Assembly: GCA_050305135.1 (NCBI GenBank) | Contig: JBNLET010000270.1 | Location: 1 to 21,675, forward strand | Reading direction: 5' to 3' | DNA length: 21,675 nt | From: Cognatazoarcus sp050305135 | GTDB taxonomy: Bacteria; Pseudomonadota; Gammaproteobacteria; Burkholderiales; Rhodocyclaceae | Shown here: positions 14,081 through 21,675 of the stretch, piece by piece | Position numbering within the stretch: position 1 is the first letter of the stretch | How the letters are laid out: each line of letters starts with the position of its first letter | Made by a program: the position numbers and the translations under genes | The notes under the pieces: generated by a model | What the model was told of the DNA's origin: nothing | What the model saw: only the letters and a program-made list of their open reading frames with translations | The model's database searches: none

Positions 14081-14624
14081 TCTTGTCGACGATGCCGGTC
14101 TCGATGCCGTCGATGCTGACTTGGTTCTTCTCCGCCCAGTACCGCCGCACGCCGTCCTCGCCCTTGCTTTCGGCCCACCGCACCAGCGTGTCGCGATCGC
14201 CCCGGTAGTCGTACAACGGCACGGCGAAGCCGCAGGAGGTCTGCACCTGCTCGATCGACAGTTCGAACACCTGGCGCGCCCCGGGCAGCGGCGGAAAGCG
14301 CTCGATCAACGCCGGCCAGTCGGCATCGCCGCGGTGCACCGCGCGGGCCCGGCCGAACAGGCGCATGATCATCGGGCTGCCGTCGAAGGCGCACAACATC
14401 ACGGTCATGCGCGGCGCGTGCTGCACGTGGGCGGCGGTCTCGTTGCCGCTGCCGGTCAGGTTCAGCCAGGCCACCCGCCGCGGCCCCAGCACGCGCAGCG
14501 CGTCCATGCCCTTCGGCGACAGGTTGATGCGGCCCTCGGCGGTGGCGGTGGCGACAAAGAAGATCTTCTGCGCCTCGATGAAGGCCACCTGCTTGTCCGA
14601 CAGGCTGTCGAAGAATTGGGCCAT
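14073..14624 (-). CDS. PNPOx-fold (FMN split-barrel) family protein
   Basis: A 183-residue protein of the pyridoxamine 5'-phosphate oxidase-like split-barrel group. The opening FIEAQKIFFVATATAEGRINLSPKG is the standard first two strands, with the NLSPKG loop typical of this group. AWLNLTGSGNETAAHV follows, where the phosphate of FMN is normally bound, then MTVMLCAFDGSPMIMRLFGRARAV. The C-terminal part (QVQTSCGFAVPLYDYRGDRDTL, WAESKGEDGVRRYWAEKN) is shared by a set of proteins annotated only as PNPOx family. It probably binds FMN or F420-like cofactors and reduces an unknown substrate; true pyridoxal phosphate synthesis is unlikely. ATG 14624 has GGAG eight bases upstream; an extension to 14660 is possible but has no support. 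It is coupled to the small gene after it. Confidence 0.87.
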   Translation of the reverse strand: MAQFFDSLSDKQVAFIEAQKIFFVATATAEGRINLSPKGMDALRVLGPRRVAWLNLTGSGNETAAHVQHAPRMTVMLCAFDGSPMIMRLFGRARAVHRGDADWPALIERFPPLPGARQVFELSIEQVQTSCGFAVPLYDYRGDRDTLVRWAESKGEDGVRRYWAEKNQVSIDGIETGIVDKNG

Positions 14625-14699
14625 GCTGTGCTCCGCCTCGCTGTGGGTCGATGCCGCCAAGTCTAACCGCCCGCCACGACGCGGGCATGACGGCGCGGC

Positions 14700-15458
14700 T
14701 CAGTGCTGCGCGAAGGCCTGCCAGATCAGCCGCAGCGCGAGCAGCGTCAGCACGATGTCGAACAGGCGGTGGAAATGCGTGTCGCCGATCCGCTTCAAGA
14801 GCTTCAGGCCGATCCAGGTGCCGAGCGCGCCGGCCGCGATCATCGCCGCCATCAGCCCGAGCCAGGGCGCGAGGTCGAAGCCGGCGCCCTGGAACACGAC
14901 CGCCTTCAGGCTGTGCTGCAGCGACATCGCCGCCGCGAAGGTCGCCACGGTGCGGAAGCGGTCGCTGTGGATCTGCTTGACGAAGGCCGCCACCAGCGGC
15001 CCGGTGGCGCCCGCGAACAGCGTAATGAAGGTGGTCACGGCGCCGGCGAGCGCGGTGCCGGCCGGACCGAGCACCAGCTTGGGCAGCTTCGGTCCCCAGC
15101 TCAGGTAGAGGATGAAGCCGGCGATGCACAGGTACAAGAGCTTCGCCGGCAGGCTCACCAGCACCAGCGCGCCGAGGCCCGCACCGGCCAGCGCGCCGGG
15201 CAGGAAGGCCGCGATCACTTTCCAGTCGATGTGGCGCCAGGCCATCGCCGCGCGCCCCAGGTTCGAGCCCAGCTGAACGACGCCGTGCACCGGCACGATG
15301 ACCTGCGCCGGCAGCACCTGCGCCATTACCGCCAGCAGCATCACGCCGCCGCCGGCACCGAGGCTGGCGGTGATCATCGAGGTCAGGCAGGCGGTCGCGA
15401 CCAGCAGGCCCCACCATGCCGCCGACAGATCACCCAGCAGGAATTCGCCCAGCGGCAT
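14700..15458 (-). CDS. TSUP (TauE/SafE) family membrane permease
   Basis: A 252-residue inner-membrane protein with about eight hydrophobic segments. The N-terminal repeat carries SMITASLGAGGGVMLLAVMAQVLPAQVIVPVHGVVQLGSNLGRA in blocks, and the second repeat carries TTFITLFAGATGPLVAAFV, the paired G-rich motifs typical of TSUP/TauE proteins. This family moves sulfite, sulfonates, sulfoacetate or other small organic anions across the inner membrane. The substrate here is not visible. GGGAGG eight bases upstream fixes ATG 15458. The YadH-like gene ends only 22 bases upstream, so co-transcription with the ABC exporter genes is likely. The PNPOx-fold gene follows after 75 bases. Confidence 0.92.
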   Translation of the reverse strand: MPLGEFLLGDLSAAWWGLLVATACLTSMITASLGAGGGVMLLAVMAQVLPAQVIVPVHGVVQLGSNLGRAAMAWRHIDWKVIAAFLPGALAGAGLGALVLVSLPAKLLYLCIAGFILYLSWGPKLPKLVLGPAGTALAGAVTTFITLFAGATGPLVAAFVKQIHSDRFRTVATFAAAMSLQHSLKAVVFQGAGFDLAPWLGLMAAMIAAGALGTWIGLKLLKRIGDTHFHRLFDIVLTLLALRLIWQAFAQH

Positions 15459-15480
15459 TCGCCCGCCTCCCGCTTGGCCG

Positions 15481-17165
<1,685 letters not shown>

Positions 17166-17294
17166 GGCCGGCACGATAGCAGAGCCGCCGGCCGGCTGCG
17201 CGACGGCTTGCTGGACAGCGGGGCGCCGAGTCGTGCAACCTTTCCCGGCCCGCGCACTCCGACGCCTCACCGCCCCGACACCGACCACCGCCCC

Positions 17295-19112
17295 ATGCAA
17301 TCGATCGCCACCCTCGCCGCGCTGCTGGCCGTCGCAGTGCTGCTCGTGCCCCTGTTCAAGCGCGCCGGCCTCGGCACCGTGATCGGCTACCTGGCCGCCG
17401 GCGTGCTGATCGGCCCATGGGGCTTCGGCGTGGTGCGCGACCCGGAAAACCTGCTGCACACCGCCGAAGTCGGCGTGGTGCTGCTGCTGTTCGTGATCGG
17501 GCTGGAGCTGCAGCCGTCGCGGCTGTGGGCGCTGAGGAAATCGGTGTTCGGCCTCGGCACGCTGCAGGTCGCGGCCAGCACTGCCGTGATGGCGCCGGCC
17601 GCCTACCTGTTCGGCCTCGGCTGGCCGCTGGCGATCGTGGTCGGCCTGACGCTGGCGCTGTCCTCGACCGCCTTCGTGCTGCCGACGCTGGCCGAGCGCA
17701 ACGAGATGGGCTCGCTGTTCGGCCGCGAGACCTTCGGCATCCTGCTGTTCCAGGACCTGCTGGTGATCCCGCTGCTGGCGGTGCTGCCGCTGCTCGGCGC
17801 CACCGCGCACGGCGCCGAGGACACCAACCCGCTGATCGGCGTCGCCATCCTGGTGGCCGCGGTGCTGGTGGGCCGCCCGCTGCTCGACCTGGTGTTTCGC
17901 CACGTCACCCGCATCAACAGCCGCGAGATGTTCACGGCCGCGGCGCTCGCCACCGCGCTCGGCCTGGGCCTGCTGCTGCAGGCCGGCGGCCTGTCGATGT
18001 CGCTGGGCGCCTTCGTCGCCGGCGTGCTGCTGTCAGACTCGGATTTCCGCCACGAACTGGAAGCCTCGATCCTGCCGTTCCAAGGCCTCTTGATGGGCCT
18101 GTTCTTCATCGCCGTCGGCATGGGCATCGACCTCGGCATGATCGTGCACCACCCGCTCAACGTGCTCGGCCTGACGCTGGCGCTGGTGCTGATCAAGGGC
18201 GGCACGTTCTACCTGCTGCGCCGGCTGACCGGCTGCGACCGGCGCCGCTCGCGCATGCAGGCGCTGATGCTGGCGCAGTGCGGCGAATTCGCCTTCGTGC
18301 TGTTCGGCGCGGCCCAGCAGGGCGGCCTGCTGGGCGCCGAAGTGGTGTCGCAGCTGAACCTGTCGGTGGCGCTGTCGATGGTGCTGGCGCCGTTCCTGAT
18401 CATCTGGGGCGATCGCATGGCGGCGCGCGAGGCGGTCGCCGAGGAGGCGCCACCGCCGGACGAGCTGCCGGACCGGCACGCGCCGGTCGTGATCGCCGGC
18501 TTCGGCCGCGTCGGCCAGATCATCGGCCGCGTGCTGCTGGCCCGCCGGGTGCCGTTCACGGCGCTCGACAAGGATCATTCCGAGGTCAAGACGATCCGCC
18601 GCTTCGGCATCGAGGCCTACTACGGCGACGCGGCCCAGCTCGAGGTGCTGCACGCAGCCAAGGTCGGCGAGGCCAAGGTCTTCGTGCTGGCGATCGACGA
18701 CATCGAGGCCTCGCTGTGCTGCGCCGAAACCGTCCGCAAGCATTTCCCGCAGCTCAGGATCGTGGCCCGCGCGCGCAACCGCTTCCACGCCTACCGGCTG
18801 ATGGACCTGGGCGTCGAGCTGATCATGCGCGAGACCTTCCTGTCCAGCCTCGACATGGCGCGGCAGGTGTTCGAGGAACTGGGCAAGTCACCCGAGCGCG
18901 CGCGCGACATCGTCGCCCGCTTCGCCGAGCACGATGCCCGCATCCTGCGCCGCGAGCAGGCCCTGTACCACGACGAGACGCAGCTCATCCAGACCTCGCG
19001 CGAGGCGCTCGACGAACTGGCCAGCCTGCTCGAGGAAGAGCTGGCGCCGGTCGGCGAGGCCGACGACCCGCCGACCGAGATGCCGCTGCCGGCCACGCCG
19101 GACAAGGCCTGA
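17295..19112 (+). CDS. kefB: KefB/KefC-type monovalent cation:proton antiporter
   Basis: A 605-residue CPA2 antiporter, close to KefB (601). Residues 1 to about 375 form the membrane domain with 12-13 hydrophobic segments, including YLAAGVLIGPWG, the first half-repeat FQDLLVIPLLAVLP, and RHELEASILPFQGLLMGLFFIAVGMGIDLG, the regulatory-loop region that in E. coli KefC holds HALESD. Here that loop reads HELEAS, nearer to KefB. An RCK_N/NAD(H)-binding domain begins at 395 with GFGRVG (402-407) and continues with YYGDAAQLEVLHAAKV and RARNRFHAYRLMDLG. A charged C-terminal coiled segment follows. Such systems release K+ in exchange for H+ under electrophile stress, gated by glutathione adducts. No KefF or KefG ancillary gene is adjacent. 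ATG 17295 lacks a clear Shine-Dalgarno. The gene converges on the StpA-like gene with a 4-base gap. Confidence 0.92.
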   Translation: MQSIATLAALLAVAVLLVPLFKRAGLGTVIGYLAAGVLIGPWGFGVVRDPENLLHTAEVGVVLLLFVIGLELQPSRLWALRKSVFGLGTLQVAASTAVMAPAAYLFGLGWPLAIVVGLTLALSSTAFVLPTLAERNEMGSLFGRETFGILLFQDLLVIPLLAVLPLLGATAHGAEDTNPLIGVAILVAAVLVGRPLLDLVFRHVTRINSREMFTAAALATALGLGLLLQAGGLSMSLGAFVAGVLLSDSDFRHELEASILPFQGLLMGLFFIAVGMGIDLGMIVHHPLNVLGLTLALVLIKGGTFYLLRRLTGCDRRRSRMQALMLAQCGEFAFVLFGAAQQGGLLGAEVVSQLNLSVALSMVLAPFLIIWGDRMAAREAVAEEAPPPDELPDRHAPVVIAGFGRVGQIIGRVLLARRVPFTALDKDHSEVKTIRRFGIEAYYGDAAQLEVLHAAKVGEAKVFVLAIDDIEASLCCAETVRKHFPQLRIVARARNRFHAYRLMDLGVELIMRETFLSSLDMARQVFEELGKSPERARDIVARFAEHDARILRREQALYHDETQLIQTSREALDELASLLEEELAPVGEADDPPTEMPLPATPDKA

Positions 19113-19120
19113 GGCCTCAG
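19109..19120. other. Perfect palindrome spanning two convergent stop codons
   Basis: CTGAGGCCTCAG is a 12-bp perfect palindrome. It contains the antiporter stop TGA (19110-19112) and, as its mirror image, the TGA of the opposing StpA-like gene (TCA at 19117-19119). It may contribute to bidirectional transcript ends, though there is no T-run. Confidence 0.35.
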
Positions 19121-20373
19121 CGCCGGCCGGCGAGCGCGAGCAGGAAACGCAGGTAGTCCCGGTGGCCGCCCGGGAAGACGAAGTTCAAGCGCAGCGGATC
19201 GTCGGCATCGCTGATCTGCTCGACCGCGCGCCAGTCGATGCCGCCCCCGCCGCGCGGCAGGTGCTGCACCGCCAGCCCCGGCCGGCGCACCTCGCCGCCG
19301 CTGCTGTCCACGTAGAGCACCGTGTTGTCGGTGCCGAAGGCGCTGCCCAGCGCCTGCACCAGGCTCAGGAAGCCGCGGTCGCTGCCGCCCCGCTGCCGGC
19401 CTTCGCTGCCCGCGTGGGAGGTCACCGTGTCGCCGACGCCGACGATGCGCGGCATGCGCGAGGCATCGAAGCGCTCGCGCGCCAGTGCCAGCAGCCCGTC
19501 GAGGCCGCGCGGCGCGCGGCGGGCGTTGAAGTCCTCGCCGAGCGGATGTTCGCCGTATCGCGCCGCGTACCAGCGATTCAGCAGCACCAGCACGCCGGCC
19601 TCCTTGATCGCACCGCTGAGCATCAATTGGAAGTCGGTCGTACCGGCATCGCCGCCGGTGGCCGGCTTCAATCGTTCGCCTGCCTCGTTGCGGCCCAGGT
19701 TCGGCGCCAGATGGACGAAGAAGGATTCGCCCAGGCCCGCCGCGGCGGCCTGCCGCAACTGGCCCCGCATGAAGTCCAGCACCGCCTGCTGCAGGCGGCG
19801 GTAGTCGGCCACCCGCTCGCGCAGCGCGGCGAACGGCAGGTTCAGGTTCAAGGTCGGCGAAACCCGATTGTCGAGCACCGCGGCCTGCGCCAGCTCGGCG
19901 ATGCGCGCCGGCTCGAAGCGGAACGGCGGTTCGCCCAGCCGCGCCTGCAGGAAAGCCGTCGCCTCGCCCGGCACGCGGGCCAGGAAGGCCATCTCGGCCG
20001 CGCTGACGCCGGGGTGCGAGAGCGCCCCATCGGCGTCCTGCCACTGCACGCCGCCGGCCGCCAGGCCCGGCAGGTAGTGGCCGCGCGCCTCGCCCTCGCC
20101 GCAGCCCAGCGCCCGCTCGACGATGCCGTTCATGCCGCGCCGGCCGACGTGCTCGCCGTTGGTCAACACGAAGAAGCACCCGGCCAGCGTGCGGCAGGCC
20201 GCCAGGTAGGCGGGATCGACGCGGCGGCTCAGCGGATCGCCGACCAGACCCATGCAGACCCCGTCCAGGTCCTGCACGATCAGCAGCGGGGCCGGTTCGG
20301 CCAGTCGGTTCAACAGCAGCGGATAGTCGGTCGACAGCAGCGCTCGGTGGAGCATCGGTGCGGCAGGCGGCAT
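19117..20373 (-). CDS. stpA: Glucosylglycerol-3-phosphate phosphatase (StpA/GgpP) homologue
   Basis: This 418-residue protein matches the cyanobacterial salt-tolerance phosphatase StpA over its whole length, by recall of the Synechocystis protein. Shared blocks are LLIVQDLDGVCM (HAD motif I, Asp35 and Asp37), DPLSRRVD, VLTNGEHVGRRG, YLPGLAAGGVQWQD, SHPGVS, SFFVHLAPNLGRNE, GDAGTTDFQLML, IKEAGVLVLLNRWY, GVGDTVTS, GGSDRGFL, VLYVDSSGGEV and NFVFPGGHRDYL. StpA removes phosphate from glucosylglycerol-3-phosphate to give the compatible solute glucosylglycerol. The partner synthase GgpS (a GT20 enzyme) is not in the window. ATG 20373 is used; ATG 20355 is possible, and neither has a strong ribosome site. 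It is convergent with the K+/H+ antiporter gene and divergent from the RNase Z gene. The substrate in this organism is inferred from the family. Confidence 0.9.
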   Translation of the reverse strand: MPPAAPMLHRALLSTDYPLLLNRLAEPAPLLIVQDLDGVCMGLVGDPLSRRVDPAYLAACRTLAGCFFVLTNGEHVGRRGMNGIVERALGCGEGEARGHYLPGLAAGGVQWQDADGALSHPGVSAAEMAFLARVPGEATAFLQARLGEPPFRFEPARIAELAQAAVLDNRVSPTLNLNLPFAALRERVADYRRLQQAVLDFMRGQLRQAAAAGLGESFFVHLAPNLGRNEAGERLKPATGGDAGTTDFQLMLSGAIKEAGVLVLLNRWYAARYGEHPLGEDFNARRAPRGLDGLLALARERFDASRMPRIVGVGDTVTSHAGSEGRQRGGSDRGFLSLVQALGSAFGTDNTVLYVDSSGGEVRRPGLAVQHLPRGGGGIDWRAVEQISDADDPLRLNFVFPGGHRDYLRFLLALAGRR

Positions 20374-20463
20374 GGGCCGAGTTTACCGCGTCGGGCCGAC
20401 ACGGCCGGGCGCCGGCTGTGCGACCATGGGCGGCGCGGGCAATTCCGCCTCCGGCGCAGCGTC

Positions 20464-21468
20464 ATGCAGATCCAGTTCCTCGGCACCTCCTCCGGCGTAC
20501 CGACGCGGCAGCGCAGCCTGTCGGCGCTGGCGCTGCGCGCCGACGGCCGGCGCGACTGGCTGCTGGTGGATTGCGGCGAGGGCACCCAGCACCGCCTGCT
20601 GCACAGCCCGCTGTCGCTCGCGACGCTGGCCGGCATCTGCATCACGCACCGCCACGGCGACCACTGCCTCGGCCTGCCCGGCCTGCTCGGCACCGCCTCG
20701 ATGGACGGCCGGCAGACGCCGCTGACGCTGGTCTGCCCGCAGGAGGTACGCCGCTTCGTCAGCGAGGCGCTGGCGCTGACCGATTCGCAGCTCGGCTTCG
20801 CGCTCGAGTTCGTCGACGTGGCGACGCCCGGCGGGCGGCTACCATCGCTCGCCGGCTTCACGATCGACGCCAGCGCGCTGTCGCACCGGGTGCCCTCGTT
20901 CGGCTACGGCTTCACCGAGCCGCCGCCGCCGCGCAAGCTGGACACGGCCCGGCTGGCGGCGGCCGGCATCGCGCGCGGACCGCTGTGGGGACGGCTGCAG
21001 AAAGGCGAAGACGTGGCGCTGCCGGACGGCCGCACGCTTCGCGCCGAGGATGTCCTGCGGCCGGCGGGTGCGGCGCGGCGGGCGGTGATCGGCGGCGACA
21101 ACGACACGCCGGCGCTGCTGGCCGAAGCCTGCCGCGGCGCCCAGCTGCTGGTGCACGAGGCCACCTATACCGCCGAGGTGGCGGCCCGCGTCGGGCCGGC
21201 GCCGATGCACAGCGACGCGCAGAGGGTCGCCCGCTTTGCGGCCGCGGCGGGCATCCCGAACCTGATCCTGACCCACTTCAGCCCGCGCTACGGCGCCGCT
21301 CCGCACCGGCCCAACATCGACCAGCTGGCGACCGAGGCCCGCGCCCACTACGACGGCAGGCTGTTCCTGGCGCAGGATCTGGCGATCTACCGGCTCGACG
21401 AGGACGGCACCCTGCAGCAGGCGCCCTCGGCCGAGCCTTCGCCGACGCCGCCGACGGCGCTAAGCTGA
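20464..21468 (+). CDS. rnz: Ribonuclease Z (tRNA 3'-end endonuclease), metallo-beta-lactamase fold
   Basis: A 334-residue RNase Z/ElaC-type protein. The zinc motif HRHGDH is at 62-67 (His62, His64, Asp66, His67). His141 lies in ALSHRVPSFGYGF, the metal-bridging Asp is in GGDNDTP (Asp212), the HEATY motif is at 231-235 (His231, Glu232) and the last ligand is His271 in LTHFSPRY. GPLWGRLQKGEDV (172-184) is the typical RNase Z block after the exosite. The enzyme cuts tRNA precursors at the discriminator base; proteobacterial members may also act as an exonuclease (RNase BN). The tail after residue about 318 is Pro/Ala/Ser-rich and probably disordered. ATG 20464 begins directly with the first strand (MQIQFLGTSSGVPT), so the start is secure despite a weak ribosome site. 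Confidence 0.94.
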   Translation: MQIQFLGTSSGVPTRQRSLSALALRADGRRDWLLVDCGEGTQHRLLHSPLSLATLAGICITHRHGDHCLGLPGLLGTASMDGRQTPLTLVCPQEVRRFVSEALALTDSQLGFALEFVDVATPGGRLPSLAGFTIDASALSHRVPSFGYGFTEPPPPRKLDTARLAAAGIARGPLWGRLQKGEDVALPDGRTLRAEDVLRPAGAARRAVIGGDNDTPALLAEACRGAQLLVHEATYTAEVAARVGPAPMHSDAQRVARFAAAAGIPNLILTHFSPRYGAAPHRPNIDQLATEARAHYDGRLFLAQDLAIYRLDEDGTLQQAPSAEPSPTPPTALS

Positions 21469-21501
21469 CGGATACGCCCACCGGGCGGCGAGGAGATCGC
21501 A

Positions 21502-21675
21502 ATGGAAATGAAGCGCATCAATGCCGGCAAGCTGCGCGCGATCGGCTACGAGCCGAAGTCGCGCACGCTGCGGGTCGAGCTCGACGACGGCCGGATGCTG
21601 GACTACGGCGGCGTCGGGGACGAGGTGTGGCGCCGGCTGCAGGGCTCCGGCTCGGCCTGGAGCTACTACCGCGAC
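21502..21675 (+). CDS. KTSC-domain protein, cut by the right edge
   Basis: The first 58 codons of a gene that continues past the window. The sequence INAGKLRAIGYEPKSRTLRV, then LDDGRMLDYGGVGDEVWRRL, then SAWSYYRD fits the KTSC domain, a short beta-rich domain of about 60 residues found alone or next to nucleic-acid-related proteins such as lysyl-tRNA synthetases. Its function is not established. AGGAGA at 21491-21496 is five bases before ATG 21502 and 11 before the in-frame ATG 21508; either could start the protein. It lies 33 bases after the RNase Z gene, so the two may be co-transcribed. Confidence 0.75.
   Translation, partial: MEMKRINAGKLRAIGYEPKSRTLRVELDDGRMLDYGGVGDEVWRRLQGSGSAWSYYRD

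Noticed and set aside
14073..14624. pdxH (true pyridoxamine-phosphate oxidase)
   Set aside because: The length and C-terminal half do not match PdxH. It belongs to a broader split-barrel group of unknown substrate.

Overview
This is a GC-rich (by eye roughly two-thirds G+C), densely coded bacterial chromosome segment. It holds 22 complete protein genes and one gene cut by the right edge. No tRNA, rRNA, CRISPR array, insertion sequence, phage gene or origin is visible. The families present (MASE1 sensor kinase with FixJ-type regulator, GlxA/AraC and LysE pair, PhhA-type phenylalanine hydroxylase, YadG/YadH-type ABC exporter, KefB-type antiporter, RNase Z) and the codon style suggest a proteobacterium, most likely a betaproteobacterium. 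That placement is inference.

Layout. (1) 1-3018: an FAD/NAD(P)-disulfide oxidoreductase carrying an N-terminal DEP domain, then an opposing gene for a 6-phosphogluconolactonase-fold protein that has lost its catalytic motifs. (2) 3202-6973, all plus strand: a MASE1-PAS histidine kinase overlapping its FixJ-type response regulator, then a small secreted EF-hand protein and a TlpA-like thioredoxin. (3) 7052-8780: a GlxA-type AraC regulator divergent from a LysE/RhtB exporter, with a 9-bp inverted repeat between them. (4) 8794-10564: a mandelate racemase homologue with every catalytic residue, divergent from a TetR regulator. (5) 10682-12102: an AHSA1-type SRPBCC protein and phenylalanine 4-hydroxylase. 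(6) 12144-13841: a LysR regulator divergent from an NmrA-like oxidoreductase, with a T-N11-A box between them. (7) 13838-17165, all minus strand: YadG- and YadH-type ABC exporter genes, a TSUP permease, a PNPOx-fold flavoprotein and a small unknown protein, possibly one operon. (8) 17295-20373: a KefB-type K+/H+ antiporter convergent with a glucosylglycerol-3-phosphatase (StpA/GgpP) homologue, which suggests an ionic/osmotic theme. (9) 20464-21675: RNase Z and the start of a KTSC-domain protein.

Regulation recurs as divergent regulator/target pairs (GlxA/LysE, TetR/mandelate racemase, LysR/NmrA-like), each with a symmetric sequence in the intergenic gap. The most interesting items are the DEP-oxidoreductase fusion, the catalytically degenerate 6-phosphogluconolactonase-like protein, the StpA homologue with no glucosylglycerol-phosphate synthase beside it, the mandelate racemase without other mandelate-pathway genes, and the kinase/regulator/EF-hand/thioredoxin block. 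I do not see a clear multi-gene defence or biosynthetic system that would count as wholly new.
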